DNA of 6,019 nucleotides. It comes from Alcaligenaceae bacterium. Lineage in GTDB: Bacteria > Pseudomonadota > Gammaproteobacteria > Burkholderiales > Burkholderiaceae. Position numbers and translations under genes: made by a program. The stretch lies in assembly GCA_947372575.1 (NCBI GenBank), contig CANBUF010000133.1, positions 1-6,019 of the forward strand, in the 5' to 3' direction. The stretch's first letter is position 1, and each line of letters opens with the position of its first letter. The notes beneath the pieces are model-generated. The model made no database searches and was not told the origin of the DNA. It worked only from the letters and a program-made list of their open reading frames with translations. This document shows, piece by piece, positions 5,428 to 6,019 of the stretch.

Positions 5428-6019
5428 TGGAATTTGGCATTGGGTCTTATCTCATTGCCTTTGGGGCGGGTGTGCTTTCTACGCTCTCGCCTTGTGTGCT
5501 GCCGTTGTTGCCGGTCATCATTGCCTGCGCAGTCAATGAAAACAAGTTCGGTCCTCTCGTCGTGGCGATTGGCATGGCGCTGTCCTTTGCCGTGATCGGT
5601 ACGATGCTCGCAAGCGTAGGCGTGAGCATCGGTTTGGATCAAAATTACTTTCGCTTCTTTGCTGCCATTGTGATGGTGCTAATCGGAGTTGTTCTGCTTT
5701 CAACTTCACTGCAAGAGCGCTTTGCTATGGCGAGTTCTGGACTGAGCAATTTTGGTCATCAACTAATCGCCAAGGTCTCGATCCATGGGCTGCGCGGACA
5801 GTTTGTGATTGGACTTTTACTAGGCCTGGTGTGGGGGCCGTGTGTGGGCCCAACCCTTGGAGCTGCGGTCACACTGGCCAGTCAGGGGCGCCATTTAATC
5901 AATGTGACCTTGCTGATGTGTGTCTTTGGACTAGGAGCCGGGCTACCCATTGCATTGGTATCGCTATTGTCGCGAGAGGCGATGGTCCGTGCCAGAGGCA
6001 AGTTACAAGGTGCGGGTCA
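5427..6019 (+). CDS. CcdA/DsbD-family membrane electron carrier (partial, C-terminus off right edge)
   Basis: The frame is open from the ATG at 5427 to the window edge, about 197 residues. The family passes electrons from cytoplasmic thioredoxin across the inner membrane to periplasmic thioredoxin-like proteins, using one Cys in each of two pseudo-symmetric halves. Both are present: Cys23 in LSTLSPCVLPLLPVI (17-31) and Cys139 in VWGPCVGPTLGAAVTLA (135-151). Hydrophobic segments fall at about 8-35, 43-69, 75-93, 125-151 and 160-182, consistent with the six-helix CcdA topology with the last helix beyond the edge. There is no N-terminal DsbD alpha domain, so it is CcdA-like rather than full-length DsbD. 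The start overlaps the previous stop (TAATG) with no strong ribosome binding site, implying translational coupling to the thioredoxin. Whether it serves cytochrome c maturation, a repair enzyme or another client is unknown, so no gene symbol is given. Confidence 0.92.
   Translation, partial: MEFGIGSYLIAFGAGVLSTLSPCVLPLLPVIIACAVNENKFGPLVVAIGMALSFAVIGTMLASVGVSIGLDQNYFRFFAAIVMVLIGVVLLSTSLQERFAMASSGLSNFGHQLIAKVSIHGLRGQFVIGLLLGLVWGPCVGPTLGAAVTLASQGRHLINVTLLMCVFGLGAGLPIALVSLLSREAMVRARGKLQGAG

Noticed and set aside
5250..5642. 130-codon minus-strand open frame across the thioredoxin-ccdA junction
   Set aside because: It is antisense to two well-supported coupled genes, and its His/Arg-rich product is typical of a spurious frame.

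Overview
The window is a compact, ordinary-looking bacterial chromosome segment of roughly balanced base composition (judged by eye, not counted). The MetE and MetR sequences, the divergent metR-metE arrangement and the CcdA/thioredoxin pair point to a proteobacterium. The N-terminus of MetE ([20 protein letters not shown]) reminds me most of betaproteobacterial enzymes, but I cannot fix the genus. I see no IS element, phage gene, tRNA, rRNA or CRISPR array.

Left block (1-1489, minus strand): two tandem genes for PstS-like periplasmic-binding-fold proteins, joined by a 4-bp ATGA overlap. The downstream one runs off the left edge and carries a twin-arginine-like, hydrophobic N-terminus. The upstream one has no recognisable export signal and a diverged anion-binding loop. 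No pst permease, ATPase or phoU gene is visible here, so their role is open: uptake, sensing, or binding of another oxyanion.

Centre (1589-4875): a classic divergent methionine pair. metR (LysR-type activator, minus strand) and metE (cobalamin-independent methionine synthase, plus strand) share a 104-bp intergenic region. It holds a perfect 9-bp inverted repeat and imperfect TGAA-N5-TTCA-like sites that could be MetR operators. In Escherichia coli, MetR with homocysteine activates metE, and the layout here suggests the same logic. MetE keeps all four zinc ligands, but has Ser at the position of the oxidation-sensitive Cys645 of the E. coli enzyme.

Right block (5047-6019, plus strand): a two-gene unit in which a small exported thioredoxin-fold protein (CPNC active site) overlaps by one base (TAATG) a CcdA/DsbD-type membrane electron carrier that runs off the right edge. 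Together they would move reducing equivalents from the cytoplasm to a periplasmic thioredoxin. The thioredoxin lacks two landmarks of classical thioredoxins: Ser replaces the cis-proline, and His replaces the buried Asp.

I did not find a clearly novel multi-gene system. The items most worth a second look are the PstS-like pair with its unusual leaders and the non-canonical thioredoxin coupled to CcdA.
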